This document shows, in pieces, positions 12,994 to 24,133 of a stretch of DNA of 64,000 nucleotides. Below the pieces are notes generated by a model that worked only from the letters and a program-made list of their open reading frames with translations, did not search any database and was not told where the DNA came from. Location of the stretch: contig NZ_VYGV01000006.1 in the NCBI RefSeq assembly GCF_013387465.1, positions 95,638-159,637 on the forward strand, given 5' to 3'. Numbering within the stretch: position 1 is the first letter of the stretch; the number at the start of each line of letters is the position of its first letter. The position numbers and the translations under genes were made by a program. Source of the stretch: Hydrogenophaga aromaticivorans. GTDB taxonomy: Bacteria; Pseudomonadota; Gammaproteobacteria; Burkholderiales; Burkholderiaceae_C.

Positions 12994-13701
12994 ATGAGAC
13001 AGATTGTTCTTGACACCGAAACCACGGGCCTGTCCGCCGACAGCGGCGACCGCATCATTGAAATCGGCTGTGTCGAGCTGCTCAACCGCAAGCTCACCGG
13101 CAACAACCTGCACTTCTACGTCAACCCCGAGCGCGACAGCCACGAGGACGCGCTCAAGGTGCACGGCATCAGCAACGAATTCCTGCGCGACAAACCCAAG
13201 TTCGGGCAGATCGCCGACGAGCTGCTGGACTACCTGCGCGACGCCGAATTGATCATCCACAACGCGCCGTTCGACATCAGCTTCCTCAACAAGGAACTGG
13301 ACCGCCTGGGGCGTCCGCCGCTCAAGACCGTGATCGGTCAGGTGATTGATAGCCTGGTGATGGCCAAGGAGATGTTCCCGGGCAAACGCAACGGCCTCGA
13401 TGCGCTGTGTGACCGGCTGGGCGTGGACAATTCCGGGCGCACGCTGCACGGTGCGTTGCTCGATGCCGAACTGCTGGCCGATGTCTACATCAACATGACG
13501 CGCGGCCAGGACGCGTTGCTGATTGAAGGCAATGAAAGCAGCGAAGCGGGCGTCGAAACCATCGTGATCGATCTGTCCCGGTTCGAGTTGCCCGTGCTTC
13601 GCGCCAACGAGCAGGAGCTGCAGGGGCACGATGTCGCGCTGGCCGATCTGGACAAGGCCTGCAAAGGCAAGACGCTCTGGCGCAAGCTCGAGGCGGCTTG
13701 A
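12994..13701 (+). CDS. dnaQ: DNA polymerase III epsilon subunit (3'-5' proofreading exonuclease)
   Basis: 235 residues. DEDDh exonuclease motifs: Exo I VLDTETTGL, Exo II HNAPFDISFLN, Exo III HGALLDAELLADVY. The C-terminal tail, after about residue 180, would bind the alpha subunit. It removes misincorporated bases in the replicative core. In many betaproteobacteria dnaQ lies near rnhA; here it is followed directly by a tRNA gene. Confidence 0.95.
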   Translation: MRQIVLDTETTGLSADSGDRIIEIGCVELLNRKLTGNNLHFYVNPERDSHEDALKVHGISNEFLRDKPKFGQIADELLDYLRDAELIIHNAPFDISFLNKELDRLGRPPLKTVIGQVIDSLVMAKEMFPGKRNGLDALCDRLGVDNSGRTLHGALLDAELLADVYINMTRGQDALLIEGNESSEAGVETIVIDLSRFELPVLRANEQELQGHDVALADLDKACKGKTLWRKLEAA

Positions 13702-13757
13702 CCGGGCATTTCTCCAAATTTTCTGCGCACCGGGAAAAAATGGCTCAAATAAGACGC

Positions 13758-13763
13758 TATAAT
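13758..13763 (+). promoter_or_regulatory. -10 element of the tRNA-Val promoter
   Basis: A consensus TATAAT lies 33 bases before the tRNA. No good -35 hexamer is found at standard spacing; the A-run upstream occupies that position. Confidence 0.5.
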
Positions 13764-13795
13764 TTGAGGCTTCCGAGAGATCGGTCAGATCAATC

Positions 13796-13870
13796 GGGCG
13801 GTTAGCTCAGTGGTAGAGCACTGCCTTCACACGGCAGGGGTCGCAGGTTCGAACCCTGCACCGCCCACCA
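13796..13870 (+). tRNA. tRNA-Val (anticodon CAC)
   Basis: 75 nt including an encoded CCA. Acceptor stem GGGCGGT / ACCGCCC, D-arm with AGCTCAGTGGTAGAGC, anticodon stem CTGCC/GGCAG with loop TTCACAC giving anticodon CAC (reads GUG), and T-arm GCAGGTTCGAACCCTGC. All four arms pair. Confidence 0.95.
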
Positions 13871-13873
13871 GAC

Positions 13874-13905
13874 AAAGCCCCAAGCGTTTCGCTTGGGGCT
13901 TTTTC
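13874..13905 (+). terminator. Rho-independent terminator of tRNA-Val
   Basis: A 12-bp stem (AAAGCCCCAAGC / GCTTGGGGCTTT) with a 5-base loop is followed by a T tract. It starts four bases after the tRNA 3' end. Confidence 0.9.
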
Positions 13906-13938
13906 GTTGGAGTCGTGTCTTTGACAGGAGTTGGCGGC

Positions 13939-15045
13939 ATGGAACAGGTGGATGTGGTGGTGATCGGCGCCGGCGTGGTCGGGTTGGCGGTGGCCCGTTC
14001 GCTGGCGCTGGCCGGGCGCGAGGTGATGGTGCTGGAGCGCGAGGCGACCATCGGCACCGGTACGAGTTCGCGCAACAGCGAAGTGATCCACGCCGGCATC
14101 TACTACCCCCAGGGTTCGCTCAAGGCGCGGCTGTGTGTGCGGGGCAGGGCGCTGCTGTACGCCTATTGTTCAGAACGCGGGATCGCTCACCGCCGGTGCG
14201 GCAAGCTGATCGTCGCCAACACGGCCTCGCAGGTGCGAGGCCTGCCGGGCATCCAGGCTCGCGCCGAAGCCAATGGTGTGCACGATTTGACGTGGCTCTC
14301 ACGCACTGAGGCGCTGGCCCGGGAGCCTGCGCTCGAATGCCTCGCGGCTTTGCTCTCTCCGTCCACCGGCATTGTCGATAGCCACGTCCTGATGTTGAGC
14401 CTGCAGGGCGATCTGGAACACGCTGGCGGACTGGTGGCTTGTCACAGCGGTGTCGACCGCTTGCGGGTGATAGATGCCGGGATCGAGGTGCTGATGCAGG
14501 ATGGCACCGTTTTGTTGGCGCGCAGCGTGGTCAATGCCGCTGGGCTGCATGCCTGTCAGATCGCGGGGTACACCCAGGGCCTGGACCCCGTGCACGCGCC
14601 CCGGGCCTGGTACGCCAAGGGCAGTTACTTCACCTTGAGCGGGCGCTCGCCATTCGCTCGCCTGATCTACCCCGCGCCCGATCCTGAGGCGCACCTGGCC
14701 GGGCTGGGTGTGCACCTGACACTCGATCTGGGCGGACAGGCCAAGTTCGGGCCGGATGTGCAGTGGACCGACGACCCGGATGACTTGGGCGTGAATCCGG
14801 CCAGCGCCGAGGGCTTTTACGCCGCGGTTCGCCAGTACTGGCCAGGATTGCCCGAACACGCTTTGTTGCCTGGCTACGCCGGCATGCGACCCAAGATCAG
14901 CGGCCCCCATGAACCCGCGGCCGATTTCCGCATTGACGGTCCCCCCGTGCACGGCGTGCCGGGATTGGTCAATCTGCTGGGCATCGAGTCTCCGGGCCTG
15001 ACCAGTTGCCTGGCCATTGGCGAGCAGGTTGCGGCGCTGCTGTGA
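13939..15045 (+). CDS. FAD-dependent oxidoreductase, L-2-hydroxyglutarate dehydrogenase-like (LhgO family)
   Basis: 368 residues from ATG 13939 with AGGAG upstream; longer in-frame starts run back into the tRNA. DAO superfamily: FAD-binding Rossmann motif [18 protein letters not shown] at the N-terminus, then [15 protein letters not shown], the signature seen in LhgO-type enzymes, and a C-terminal FAD segment ([16 protein letters not shown]). Likely oxidises a 2-hydroxy acid such as L-2-hydroxyglutarate and passes electrons to the respiratory chain. The exact substrate is inferred. Convergent with pyrD. Confidence 0.85.
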   Translation: MEQVDVVVIGAGVVGLAVARSLALAGREVMVLEREATIGTGTSSRNSEVIHAGIYYPQGSLKARLCVRGRALLYAYCSERGIAHRRCGKLIVANTASQVRGLPGIQARAEANGVHDLTWLSRTEALAREPALECLAALLSPSTGIVDSHVLMLSLQGDLEHAGGLVACHSGVDRLRVIDAGIEVLMQDGTVLLARSVVNAAGLHACQIAGYTQGLDPVHAPRAWYAKGSYFTLSGRSPFARLIYPAPDPEAHLAGLGVHLTLDLGGQAKFGPDVQWTDDPDDLGVNPASAEGFYAAVRQYWPGLPEHALLPGYAGMRPKISGPHEPAADFRIDGPPVHGVPGLVNLLGIESPGLTSCLAIGEQVAALL

Positions 15046-15063
15046 GCGCCGCTGCAATTCCAT

Positions 15064-16155
15064 TCAATGGTGCGCTGGTACGGCGCTCCTGATCGCCTCG
15101 GCCGCTTCCCGCACGAGCGCCGGGCCTTTGTAGATCAGCCCGGTGTAGATCTGGACCACGTTGGCGCCCGACTGGATCTTGCTCACCGCATCCGCGCCGC
15201 TGAGGATGCCGCCCACACCGATGATGGGGAAACTCTTGCCCAGGCAGGCCCGCAGGCGCCGGATCACGCGGTTGCTGGCCGCCAGCACCGGCGCGCCCGA
15301 GAGCCCGCCCGTTTCGTTGGCGTGGGGCATGCCGGCCACCGCTTCGCGGCTGAGGGTCGTGTTGGTGGCGATCACGCCGAAGGCGTTGTTCGCCAGGCCT
15401 GTGCTGTCGGTGCCGTAACGCATCAAGGTGGTGGCAATCACCTCGATCTGCGTGTCATCCAGATCGGGCGCGATCTTGACGAAGATGGGAATGCGTCGAC
15501 CTGTCTGCTGGGCGAGGGCTTCCCGGCGTTCTGCGACGGCGCCGAGCAGCGCGTCCAGCGCCTGGTCGCTCTGCAGGCTGCGCAGGTTCTGGGTGTTCGG
15601 GCTGGAGATGTTGACCGTGACGTAGTCGGCGTGGGGATACACACCTTCCAGGCAGGTCAGGTAATCATCGGTGGCGCGCTCGATCGGCGTGCTGGCGTTC
15701 TTTCCGATGTTCAGGCCCAGCAGCATCGGATGGGCGCCACCCTTGCTGCGAAAGCGCGCCCGCTGCACATTGGCGATGAAGGCGTCCAGGCCATCGTTGT
15801 TGAAACCCAAGCGGTTGATCAGGGCGCTGGCCTTGGGCAAACGGAACATGCGTGGCTTGGGGTTGCCGGGCTGCGCCTTGGGCGTGACCGTGCCCACTTC
15901 GACAAATCCGAAACCCATGGCAGCCAGGCCGTCGATGCAGGCGGCATTCTTGTCCAGCCCTGCCGCCAGACCGACCCGGTTGGGGAAGTTCAGGCCGGCC
16001 AGGGTGACCGGATCGTCGATCCGGGTTTCGCCATAGAGGCAGGTCAGTGGCGAGCGTTGCAGCTTCGCGATGCTGTGCAGCGTGAGTTCGTGGGCGGCTT
16101 CCGGGTCCAGGCCAAAGAGGAAGGGGCGTGCGACAGCGTAGGGCAGGAGGGACAT
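15064..16155 (-). CDS. pyrD: Dihydroorotate dehydrogenase (quinone), class 2
   Basis: 363 residues. Class 2 features: a hydrophobic N-terminal membrane-association segment ([24 protein letters not shown]), [11 protein letters not shown], the catalytic serine segment [14 protein letters not shown] and the FMN phosphate motif [20 protein letters not shown]. It oxidises dihydroorotate to orotate in pyrimidine synthesis, reducing quinone at the inner membrane. Divergent from rpiA with a ~40-base shared upstream region. Confidence 0.97.
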   Translation of the reverse strand: MSLLPYAVARPFLFGLDPEAAHELTLHSIAKLQRSPLTCLYGETRIDDPVTLAGLNFPNRVGLAAGLDKNAACIDGLAAMGFGFVEVGTVTPKAQPGNPKPRMFRLPKASALINRLGFNNDGLDAFIANVQRARFRSKGGAHPMLLGLNIGKNASTPIERATDDYLTCLEGVYPHADYVTVNISSPNTQNLRSLQSDQALDALLGAVAERREALAQQTGRRIPIFVKIAPDLDDTQIEVIATTLMRYGTDSTGLANNAFGVIATNTTLSREAVAGMPHANETGGLSGAPVLAASNRVIRRLRACLGKSFPIIGVGGILSGADAVSKIQSGANVVQIYTGLIYKGPALVREAAEAIRSAVPAHH

Positions 16156-16196
16156 TGGATAATGGGATGATTCTTCGTAACCGCTGATTGTCTCAA

Positions 16197-16868
16197 ATGA
16201 CCCAAGACGAACTCAAAGCCCTGGTGGGCCAGGCCGCCCTGCAATACGTGACCCCTGGTGACATCGTCGGTGTGGGCACCGGCTCCACGGTCAACAAGTT
16301 CATCGATGCGCTTGCCACCATGAAGGACCAGATCCCCGGCGCGGTGTCGAGTTCGGTAGCCTCCACGGCCCGGCTGAAAGCGCTGGGCATCCCGGTCTTC
16401 GAAGCCAATGAGGTGGCCGAACTGTCGGTCTACATCGATGGCGCCGACGAAATCGACGCGCAGGGTCACATGATCAAGGGCGGTGGCGCGGCGCTCACAC
16501 GCGAGAAGATCGTGGCCGCCCAGTCACGCCGGTTCATCTGCATCGCCGACGAATCCAAGATGGTGAAGGCCTTGGGTGCTTTTCCGCTGCCGGTGGAGGT
16601 GATCCCGATGGCCACGGCCCGGCTGATCCGCCAGTTTGCCGCCCTCGGCGGCAAGGCTCACCTGCGGCTCAAGGACGGCGCTCCGCTGGTGACCGACAAC
16701 GGTCAGCACATCCTGGATGTGACCGGCCTTCAGATCACCGATCCGCTGGCCTTCGAGAGCGAAGTGAACCAATGGCCAGGCGTGGTCACCGTGGGTGTGT
16801 TCGCCCACCAGAAGGCCAGCGTCTGCCTGCTGGGGACCAGCAGCGGCGTGAAGACGCTGACGTTCTGA
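16197..16868 (+). CDS. rpiA: Ribose-5-phosphate isomerase A
   Basis: 223 residues from ATG 16197 ([15 protein letters not shown]); a TTG nine bases upstream is in frame. Motifs [22 protein letters not shown] and [14 protein letters not shown] are diagnostic of RpiA. Interconverts ribose-5-phosphate and ribulose-5-phosphate in the pentose phosphate pathway. Confidence 0.96.
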   Translation: MTQDELKALVGQAALQYVTPGDIVGVGTGSTVNKFIDALATMKDQIPGAVSSSVASTARLKALGIPVFEANEVAELSVYIDGADEIDAQGHMIKGGGAALTREKIVAAQSRRFICIADESKMVKALGAFPLPVEVIPMATARLIRQFAALGGKAHLRLKDGAPLVTDNGQHILDVTGLQITDPLAFESEVNQWPGVVTVGVFAHQKASVCLLGTSSGVKTLTF

Positions 16869-16887
16869 GTCTCAGGGCCAGAACCGT

Positions 16888-17562
16888 TCAGAAACGGATG
16901 CCGGCCGGGTTCTCCGTTGGTGGTGTCACCGGCGTCTCGGCCGGTTGCACCGGCGGCCGGGCCGGAGCGGCATTCGGTCGCGCCGCTGCGGCCGCCTGCA
17001 CGGGTTGCGTTGCCACCAACGCCGTTGCTGCAGGCCGACGGTAACCGGATGGCAGGACGGATTGCTTGGGGTAACCCGCGGCGTCCAGGTACTGCGTCCA
17101 ATCGGCGTCCGAGAACCCTTTGATCTGTTGCCCGCCGATGCTGAGGAAGGGCAGCGAGGTTTCTCCACTCAGGCGCTTCAATGCAGCGGCGTCCTCGGCA
17201 GAGTTGACCGTTTTTTCAGTGAAGGGCACGCCGCGCGCGGTGAGCAGGTTGCGCCCGGTGTTGCAAGGCGCGCAATCGGTCGCGGTGTAGAGGGTGACCG
17301 GATAGCGGTTGACCACCTGGCGCAGTTCCAGCGGCAGCTGTGGGTTGGCGGCCGCTCCGGCGCTGGCGCCACCGACGACGGACGCCTTGCCGTTGGCCGG
17401 TGGTGGCTGGTCCGAATAGGTCACCTTGCCGTCGGGCCCCACGGTGCGGTACACGCCTTGGGCCGAGGCCCAGGGTGCGGCGAGCGCGCCGAACACGACG
17501 CCAGCCAACGCTGCACGCACCAGTGTGCGCTGCGTGGAAGTCTGGGAAAGGGTGATGCTCAT
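16888..17562 (-). CDS. Exported protein with DUF4124 and glutaredoxin-like domains
   Basis: 224 residues from ATG at 17562. Signal peptide to about residue 35 (ALAAPWASAQG), then a DUF4124-type segment (VYRTVGPDGKVTYSDQPPP). A glutaredoxin-like domain follows (VTLYTATDCAPCNTGRNLLTARGVPFTEKTV, CxxC) with the cis-Pro region TSLPFLSIGGQQIKGF. The C-terminus is Pro/Ala rich. The combination suggests a periplasmic thiol or glutathione-linked redox protein. Its partner is unknown. Confidence 0.8.
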   Translation of the reverse strand: MSITLSQTSTQRTLVRAALAGVVFGALAAPWASAQGVYRTVGPDGKVTYSDQPPPANGKASVVGGASAGAAANPQLPLELRQVVNRYPVTLYTATDCAPCNTGRNLLTARGVPFTEKTVNSAEDAAALKRLSGETSLPFLSIGGQQIKGFSDADWTQYLDAAGYPKQSVLPSGYRRPAATALVATQPVQAAAAARPNAAPARPPVQPAETPVTPPTENPAGIRF

Positions 17563-17618
17563 GTCAAATCCTTTTGCCAAATACAAGTTTCGAACCACAT
17601 TCAGGCGGGCATCTGCGC

Positions 17619-19712
17619 TCAGGCCATGCCTTGATGACGCAGCAGGGCGTCTATACCCGGCTCCCGTCCACGGAACGCCTTGAACGACGCCATGGCCGGG
17701 CGGCTGCCGCCAGCTTCCAGAATCGCCTCACGGTAGCGTCGGCCCGTTTCCACGTCCAGCGTGCTGCGCCCATTCTTCTGGGCCGCTTCCTCGAACGCGG
17801 CGTAGGCATCGGCCGACAGCACTTCGGCCCACTTGTAGCTGTAGTAACCGGCAGAGTACCCACCTGCAAAGATGTGGCTGAAGGTGTGGGGCGTGCGGCT
17901 GTAGGCGGGCGGTTCCAACACGGCGACTTCATCGCGCACCTGTTGCTGTAGCGCCAGGATGGCGTCGCCGTTGGTGACGGGCTCGGTCTGGCTGTGCAGC
18001 AGCATGTCGAACAGTGAAAACTCCACCTGGCGCAGCGTCTGCAGGCCGCTCTGGTAATTCTTGGCCGCGAGCATCTTGTCGAACAGGTCGCGAGGCAGCG
18101 GTTCGCCAGTGTCCACATGGGCCGTCATGTGCTTGAGCACGTCCCATTCCCAGCAGAAGTTCTCCATGAACTGGCTGGGCAACTCCACCGCGTCCCACTC
18201 AACACCGCTGATGCCTGAGACATCGCGCTCGTTCACCTGAGTCAACATGTGGTGCAGGCCGTGGCCGAACTCGTGGAAGAGGGTGATGACGTCGTCGTGC
18301 GTCAGCAGCGGCGGCTTTTTTTCGCCGTCGACTTCCACGCCTTCAGCGAAGTTGCAGACCAGGTGCGCCACCGGTGTCTGCAGTGCACCGGTGTCCGGGC
18401 GCAGCCAGCGGGCGCGCACATCGTCCATCCAGGCCCCGCCACGTTTGCCTGTGCGGGCGGCCGGGTCGAGGTAGAACTGACCCACTAGCTGGGCGCCGGC
18501 CGGCGAAGTGCGTTCGATGCGGTAGAACTCCACGCCAGGGTGCCAGACCGGTGCGGTGTCGCGGCGAATTGCCACTTCGAACAGCGTTTCAACGATCTGG
18601 AACAGCCCGGCGAGCACCTTGGGCGCTGTGAAATAGGGTTTGACTTCCTGCTCACTGAAGGCATAGCGCGCCTCCTTGAGTTTTTCACCGACGTAGGGCC
18701 AGTCCCAGGCTTGCGGGTCGGTCAGGCCAAGCTCGCTGGCGGCGAAAGCGCGCAGGTCCGCCAAGTCCTTGTCGGCATATGGGCGCGCCTTGCCAGCCAG
18801 ATCGCGCAGGAACTGGATCACCTGTTCGGGCGATTCGGCCATCTTGGGCACCAGCGACACGTCGCCAAAGTGCCGGTAGCCCAGCAGCTGCGCTTCCTCA
18901 TGGCGCAGGGCCAGCAGCTCAGCCATGATGGCGGTGTTGTCAAACTTCAGTGCCTCCGCGGCCGCCTGGTCGCTGGCCCGCGTGACGTAGGCCCGGTAGA
19001 GCTGTTCGCGCAGCGCGCTGCTGTGGGCGAACTGCATGACCGGCAAGTAGCAAGGCATCTTGAGGGTCAGCTTGTGACCCGTCTGGCCTTCGGCCTTGGC
19101 CGCTGCGGCCGTCGCCTGCTGCACATCGGCTGGAACGCCCGCCAGCTCTTCGGTGGACACGATCAGCGAGAACGCGTCGGTCGCGTCGAGCGCGTTTTCA
19201 CTGAATTTTTGCCCCAGCTCGGCCTGGCGCTCCTGCAGCCAGGCAAAACGCTCCTTGGCTTCGCCCTGCAGCTCAGCACCACCCAGTACGAAGCTGCGCA
19301 TGGCGTTTTTGTGCGCCTGCGTTTGCTCCGCGTTGAGGCTGGCAGGGTCCATGGCCTTGTACTTGGCGTAGAGGCGTTCGTCCGAGCCGAGCCGGGTCCA
19401 GAATTCAGTGACCTTGGGCAGGGCTTCGTTGTAAGCGGCGCGCAGCTCGGGCGTGTCGGCCACGCTGTTGAGGTGGCTGACGGCACCCCAGGCGCGCGAA
19501 AGGCGCTCGGTGGCCACGTCCAGCGCGCCGGCAATGGCGGCCCATTCAGCCGGGAACGTGTCCGCCGTGACCTGCTCCAGCGCGCGGTTGGCGTCGGTCA
19601 GCAAGACGTCCAGCGCCGGAGCCACCTGATCCGGCGTGATGGCGTCAAAACGCGGCAAATCGGAAAAATCCAGCAGGGGCAGGGTGGCGCCGGGCGCAGT
19701 TTGAAGGTTCAT
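17619..19712 (-). CDS. prlC: Oligopeptidase A (M3 zinc metallopeptidase)
   Basis: 697 residues. The zinc motif HEFGHGLHHML (HExxH) is visible, with a downstream glutamate and the family tail (KAFRGREPGIDALLRHQG). M3 peptidase that degrades oligopeptides and cleaved signal peptides in the cytoplasm. It follows yhbY on the minus strand with a 60-base gap, so they may be cotranscribed. Confidence 0.95.
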   Translation of the reverse strand: MNLQTAPGATLPLLDFSDLPRFDAITPDQVAPALDVLLTDANRALEQVTADTFPAEWAAIAGALDVATERLSRAWGAVSHLNSVADTPELRAAYNEALPKVTEFWTRLGSDERLYAKYKAMDPASLNAEQTQAHKNAMRSFVLGGAELQGEAKERFAWLQERQAELGQKFSENALDATDAFSLIVSTEELAGVPADVQQATAAAAKAEGQTGHKLTLKMPCYLPVMQFAHSSALREQLYRAYVTRASDQAAAEALKFDNTAIMAELLALRHEEAQLLGYRHFGDVSLVPKMAESPEQVIQFLRDLAGKARPYADKDLADLRAFAASELGLTDPQAWDWPYVGEKLKEARYAFSEQEVKPYFTAPKVLAGLFQIVETLFEVAIRRDTAPVWHPGVEFYRIERTSPAGAQLVGQFYLDPAARTGKRGGAWMDDVRARWLRPDTGALQTPVAHLVCNFAEGVEVDGEKKPPLLTHDDVITLFHEFGHGLHHMLTQVNERDVSGISGVEWDAVELPSQFMENFCWEWDVLKHMTAHVDTGEPLPRDLFDKMLAAKNYQSGLQTLRQVEFSLFDMLLHSQTEPVTNGDAILALQQQVRDEVAVLEPPAYSRTPHTFSHIFAGGYSAGYYSYKWAEVLSADAYAAFEEAAQKNGRSTLDVETGRRYREAILEAGGSRPAMASFKAFRGREPGIDALLRHQGMA

Positions 19713-19772
19713 GCGGTTTCAGATGGTGCGCGACAGGGGAAGTTCAAGCCGCTGGTGGCCGGGAGCATCGGC

Positions 19773-20243
19773 TCACTGGGCGCTCTTCTTGATGCTCTTT
19801 TTCATGACCTTGGCGCGCTTGACCTGGCCGCCGGGTGTGAGGCGTTGGTTGCCCAGGACGCGCACCACCTTGACTTCGGGACGCTGACCGCCCCGCTTGC
19901 TGAACTTGAGCACCTTGACGTCGCGCGGTCCCGGCATGCGCTCTTCGTCCGTCGCTTTTTCTTTCTCCGGCATCGGGCGCCACAGCACCAGCAGTTTGCC
20001 GATGTGCTGGATCGGTGCGGCGTCGAGCTCGTCGGCCAGCGTCTTGAGCATGAGCTCTCGCGCGGCACGGTCGTCGTTGAACACGCGCACCTTGATCAGG
20101 CCATGGGCCTTCAGGGCGTTGTCGATTTCTTTTTTGACGGACGCGCTCAATCCATCGCCGCCAACGAGGACGACGGGATCGAGGTGATGGGCATCAGCGC
20201 GGTGGACTTTGCGCTGGGCGGGAGTGAGTGTGATCTGGGGCAT
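19773..20243 (-). CDS. yhbY: YhbY family CRM-domain RNA-binding protein
   Basis: 156 residues. CRM/KH-like domain over the first ~95 residues ([36 protein letters not shown]). YhbY associates with pre-50S ribosomes. The C-terminal ~60 residues are Lys/Arg rich ([13 protein letters not shown]) and longer than in E. coli YhbY. Divergent from rlmE-ftsH, the conserved arrangement. Confidence 0.9.
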   Translation of the reverse strand: MPQITLTPAQRKVHRADAHHLDPVVLVGGDGLSASVKKEIDNALKAHGLIKVRVFNDDRAARELMLKTLADELDAAPIQHIGKLLVLWRPMPEKEKATDEERMPGPRDVKVLKFSKRGGQRPEVKVVRVLGNQRLTPGGQVKRAKVMKKSIKKSAQ

Positions 20244-20281
20244 GGGACAATTATCGTTTACACAGAACTGAAAAGACCTTT

Positions 20282-20965
20282 ATGGGCATGAAAGTCAAGA
20301 CCCAGAGCAAGAAGGTTAACAAGGCCTGGCTCAACCAGCACGTCAACGATCCTTATGTGAAGCTGGCGAAAAGAGACGGTTACCGCGCGCGGGCCGCCTA
20401 CAAGCTCAAGGAAATTGACGAAACGCTGGGCCTGATTCATCCTGGGCACTGCGTGGTCGACTTGGGCTCCGCGCCCGGCGCTTGGAGCCAGTATGTGCGG
20501 CGCCGCCTGAGCCCGCAGGGCGCGGCGGTGGGCGAACTTCACGGTCAGATCATCGCGCTCGACATGTTGCCCATGGAAGCGGTGGAGGGTGTTCACTTCA
20601 TCCTGGGCGACTTTCGCGAACCCGAGGTGCTGGCCGCGCTGGAGCAGTCGCTGATCGACCGGGGTGTGGCGGCTGTGGATGTGGTGGTTTCCGACATGGC
20701 ACCGAATCTGTCGGGCATCGGATCGGCCGACGCAGCGCGCATCACCGACCTGATCGAACTCGCCGTGGATTTCAGCGTGCACCACCTGAAGCCCGACGGC
20801 GCGCTGGTGGTCAAACTCTTTCACGGCGGGGCCTATGACCTCGCGGTAGCGCTGTTTCGCCAGACCTTCCGCGTGGTCAAAGCCATCAAGCCCAAGGCTT
20901 CACGCGACAAATCTTCTGAAACCTTTCTGGTGGGCCTGGGTCTGAAACCTCAGGCACGGGTCTGA
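20282..20965 (+). CDS. rlmE: 23S rRNA (uridine2552-2'-O)-methyltransferase
   Basis: 227 residues from ATG 20282; ATG 20288 ([15 protein letters not shown]) fits the family N-terminus equally well. RlmE/FtsJ family: SAM-binding motif [15 protein letters not shown], catalytic K-D-K-E residues visible in [24 protein letters not shown] and LVVKLFHGG. Methylates U2552 in the A-loop during late 50S assembly. Next gene is ftsH. Confidence 0.95.
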   Translation: MGMKVKTQSKKVNKAWLNQHVNDPYVKLAKRDGYRARAAYKLKEIDETLGLIHPGHCVVDLGSAPGAWSQYVRRRLSPQGAAVGELHGQIIALDMLPMEAVEGVHFILGDFREPEVLAALEQSLIDRGVAAVDVVVSDMAPNLSGIGSADAARITDLIELAVDFSVHHLKPDGALVVKLFHGGAYDLAVALFRQTFRVVKAIKPKASRDKSSETFLVGLGLKPQARV

Positions 20966-21033
20966 ACACTTTGTGTCGCGCCAAACAAAAGCTAACCCTC
21001 TGATTGACATTGCCAAGTCATTTGCCAATGGCA

Positions 21034-21068
21034 GGTCTTCTTGAAAGACCTAAAATGGGTCCAATATG
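21034..21068 (+). promoter_or_regulatory. Candidate heat-shock (sigma-32) promoter of ftsH with overlapping inverted repeat
   Basis: CTTGAAA (21040-21046) matches the sigma-32 -35 element. After a 14-base spacer comes CCAATAT (21061-21067), resembling the CCCCAT-type -10. The -35 lies in a perfect inverted repeat GGTCTT-CTTGA-AAGACC (21034-21050). FtsH is heat-shock controlled in E. coli, which makes this plausible but unproven. Confidence 0.4.
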
Positions 21069-21103
21069 CGTGTTTACGACAATGTTCTAGCCAGGAGCTG
21101 CAC

Positions 21104-23026
<1,923 letters not shown>

Positions 23027-23055
23027 TTCCGCAGGCTCTTACCTGCTTTCACCTG

Positions 23056-23083
23056 ACGGGGCCTTTGGCCCCGTTGCTTTTTG
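23056..23083 (+). terminator. Rho-independent terminator between ftsH and folP
   Basis: Stem ACGGGGCC / GGCCCCGT (8 bp, 3-base loop) followed by TGCTTTTT. It ends only ~13 bases before the folP start, so folP must rely on read-through or its own promoter. Confidence 0.85.
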
Positions 23084-23095
23084 CGGAGTCCACAC

Positions 23096-23941
23096 ATGCA
23101 CTGGCAAACCTCCCGCTTCGACATCGACCTCAGCCAACCCAAGCTCATGGGTATCGTCAACGTCACGCCCGACTCATTTTCAGACGGTGGGCAGCATGCC
23201 GGCACCCGAGCTGCGCTGGCGCACTGCGAGCAGTTGCTGAAAGATGGGGCGCACATCCTCGACATCGGTGGCGAATCTACCCGTCCAGGCAGCCCGGCGG
23301 TGCCGCTGGACGAGGAGCTGGCGCGCGTGCTGCCTGTGGTTCGCGAAGCTGCCAAGCTTGGTGTGCCCTTGTCCGTGGACACCTACAAACCCGAGGTCAT
23401 GCGGGCGGTCCTGGACGAAGGGGCCGACATCATCAACGACATTTGGGCGCTGCGTCAGGGTGATGCATTGCAGGTGGTTGCATCGCATCCCCGCTGTGGT
23501 GTGTGCCTGATGCACATGCACCGCGATCCGCAGACCATGCAGGTTGCTCCCATGCATGGGGACGTGGTGCCGTTGGTCTCCGAATTTTTGCGAGTTCGGG
23601 TGAGCGCCTTGCGCGCTCTGAATGTGGCTGCCGAGCGTATCGTTCTCGATCCCGGCATCGGGTTTGGCAAAACCGTCGAGCAGAACTTCAGCCTGCTCGC
23701 GCGCCAGCAGGAGTTGCTCGTCGCGGGCTATCCCCTGTTGGCGGGTTGGTCGCGCAAGTCCTCCCTGGGTGTCGTGACTGGGCGAGAGCTGCCTGCCGAA
23801 CGCGTGTCGGCCAGCGTGGCGGCGGCCTTGTTGGCCGTGGACAGGGGGGGGCGTGTTGTGCGCGTGCACGATGTGCGGGAGACCGGCGATGTGTTGGCGG
23901 TGTGGGCTGCCATGCAGGCCTCAAAAACCCTGGCTTCCTGA
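23096..23941 (+). CDS. folP: Dihydropteroate synthase
   Basis: 281 residues from ATG 23096 (MHWQTSRFDIDL). Pterin and pABA site motifs GIVNVTPDSFSDGG and LDIGGESTRPG, plus DPGIGFGKTVEQN. Condenses the pterin diphosphate with p-aminobenzoate in folate synthesis and is the sulfonamide target. In Burkholderiales folP is normally followed by glmM; here a T4SS cluster separates them. Confidence 0.96.
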   Translation: MHWQTSRFDIDLSQPKLMGIVNVTPDSFSDGGQHAGTRAALAHCEQLLKDGAHILDIGGESTRPGSPAVPLDEELARVLPVVREAAKLGVPLSVDTYKPEVMRAVLDEGADIINDIWALRQGDALQVVASHPRCGVCLMHMHRDPQTMQVAPMHGDVVPLVSEFLRVRVSALRALNVAAERIVLDPGIGFGKTVEQNFSLLARQQELLVAGYPLLAGWSRKSSLGVVTGRELPAERVSASVAAALLAVDRGGRVVRVHDVRETGDVLAVWAAMQASKTLAS

Positions 23942-24013
23942 ACCTCGCCCGGGCTGCTGTTTACAATTTGAGACAACTAAGGTAGTCGTGATCTGCCTTG
24001 ATGATCGGATTTT

Positions 24014-24063
24014 TATAATACACAAGTTACACTAACCAGCAATAAAACTGATTTCAGGAGGAA
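24014..24063 (+). promoter_or_regulatory. Probable promoter and leader of the virB cluster
   Basis: The 23942-24133 gap is AT-rich in its middle. A consensus TATAAT (24014-24019) is present without a convincing -35. A very strong Shine-Dalgarno (AGGAGGAA, 24056-24063) follows but lies 70 bases before the virB1 ATG. A short frame from CTG 24075 encodes a 16-residue hydrophobic peptide (LALALVIIADTCAAMH) ending eight bases before virB1. Confidence 0.45.
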
Positions 24064-24133
24064 GCGGCCGCACCCTGGCGCTCGCTCTGGTCATCATTGC
24101 CGACACCTGTGCGGCGATGCACTGATCCAGGGC

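Noticed and set aside
21004-21009. TTGACA as a sigma-70 -35 for ftsH
   Set aside because: No acceptable -10 at 16-18 bases downstream.
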